NCBI GenBank assembly: GCA_964396845.1
Contig: CAYNGH010000199.1
Location: forward strand, 1-5,444
Direction: 5' to 3'
Origin: CAYNGH01 sp964396845
GTDB lineage: Bacteria > Vulcanimicrobiota > JAJTBE01 > CAYNGH01
DNA: 5,444 nt
In this document: positions 4,963 through 5,444 of the stretch, in pieces
Layout of the letters: every line of letters begins with the position of its first letter
Position numbering within the stretch: position 1 is the stretch's first letter
Made by a program: the position numbers and the translations under genes
The notes under the pieces: generated by a model
Told to the model about the DNA's origin: nothing
Seen by the model: only the letters and a program-made list of their open reading frames with translations
Database searches by the model: none

Positions 4963-5444
4963 GATTTATCATCTCCGCAGTTTTCAGGGAAAAGCTCTGA
5001 TGCCCGGTGACATGCAATGAAATGGCCTTCTTCTTTCGGGGACAGGGGAGGTTCCTTTTCCCGGCAGGAGTCCAGGGCATATTCACACCGGGGATGAAAC
5101 ACGCATCCCGCCGGTTTGTTGATAAGATCCGGCGGCTGTCCCGGGATGGCTTTTCGCTCAATTGTATCCCCCCTGATGCTGGGTATGGAATTTAGAAGCC
5201 CTACGGTATAAGGATGGCGTGGTGCTCCAAACAATCTCTTCCGGTTTGCCAGCTCAAGGATTTTTCCTCCATACATCACCCCGACATTGTCTGCCAGGGC
5301 CGACACCGCGTTCATATCATGGGTGATGAACAGCATTGTTGTCCGGGTGGTTTTGTGGACATCCTTGAGTATTTTGAATATATACGACTGGGTAATCACA
5401 TCCAGGGCTGTGGTGGGTTCGTCCAGCACCACAAACTCCGGCTC
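4950..5444 (-). CDS. oppD: Oligopeptide/dipeptide (or nickel) ABC importer ATP-binding protein, OppD/DppD type (5' part outside window)
   Basis: The frame is open from the right edge (base 5444) to a TGA at 4950-4952, giving 164 C-terminal residues. The visible part opens inside Walker B: FVVLDEP (4-10) with catalytic Glu9, D-loop TALD (12-15), and H-loop His42 in FITHD. The oligo_HPY region follows (APRHPYTVGLLNSIPS, 74-89), with the usual PGQPPDL (101-107), then Cys114, Cys120, Cys127 and Cys145 in the same C-x5-C-x6-C spacing as the downstream OppF-like partner. Walker A and the signature motif lie outside the window. The GTG at 5430-5432 is internal, not a start. The gene order oppD-oppF with a 13-bp overlap is the standard arrangement. 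The permease and binding-protein genes would be expected further right on the minus strand. Confidence 0.93.
   Translation of the reverse strand, partial: EPEFVVLDEPTTALDVITQSYIFKILKDVHKTTRTTMLFITHDMNAVSALADNVGVMYGGKILELANRKRLFGAPRHPYTVGLLNSIPSIRGDTIERKAIPGQPPDLINKPAGCVFHPRCEYALDSCREKEPPLSPKEEGHFIACHRASELFPENCGDDKSCAS

Noticed and set aside
1..5444. CRISPR arrays, tRNA or rRNA genes, insertion sequences and phage genes.
   Set aside because: I saw no regularly spaced repeats, cloverleaf structures, transposase or integrase motifs, or terminal inverted repeats.

Overview
The window is 5,444 bases of ordinary-looking bacterial chromosome with moderate GC and dense coding on both strands. The gene content suggests a Gram-negative (diderm) bacterium. 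The evidence is a type II secretion GspF protein, a lipoprotein with a clean lipobox, a histidine kinase carrying a C-terminal receiver domain, and an Opp/Dpp peptide-type ABC importer. The style, especially the sensor kinase fused to a trailing receiver, is common in Desulfobacterota (the former Deltaproteobacteria). That assignment is inference only; no rRNA or other phylogenetic marker is present.

Layout. (1) Bases 2-733, + strand: the 3' end of a hybrid histidine kinase, with the ATPase domain followed by a receiver domain; the sensor part lies outside the window. (2) Bases 768-2576, - strand: a two-gene unit, gspF followed 24 bp later by a TPR-like lipoprotein. It converges on the kinase across a 34-bp gap. 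(3) Bases 2577-2812: a 236-bp divergent intergenic region with a good sigma70-type promoter facing right and extended -10 elements facing left. (4) Bases 2813-3190, + strand: an unrecognised 125-aa protein with a polar N-terminal half and a glycine-rich, strongly hydrophobic C-terminal half. (5) Bases 3191-3343: an AT-rich intergenic region that ends in a near-perfect 33-nt hairpin just before the next start codon. (6) Bases 3344-3961, + strand: a MocA/MobA-family nucleotidyltransferase. (7) Bases 3958-5444, - strand: two overlapping ATP-binding subunits of an oligopeptide/dipeptide (or nickel) importer, oppF-like complete and oppD-like with its 5' part cut off by the window edge. The oppF-like gene overlaps the nucleotidyltransferase tail to tail by 4 bp.

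Functional links. The gspF and lipoprotein genes are probably co-transcribed and may serve the same envelope secretion or pilus-like machine. The two ABC ATPases form the usual heterodimer of an Opp/Dpp importer whose permeases and binding protein should lie beyond the right edge. The kinase, the small membrane protein and the nucleotidyltransferase have no visible functional tie to their neighbours.

I see no mobile element, CRISPR array, tRNA, rRNA or phage gene. The two least explained items are the glycine-zipper small protein (2813-3190) and the leader hairpin (3302-3334). I do not see convincing evidence of a new multi-gene system.
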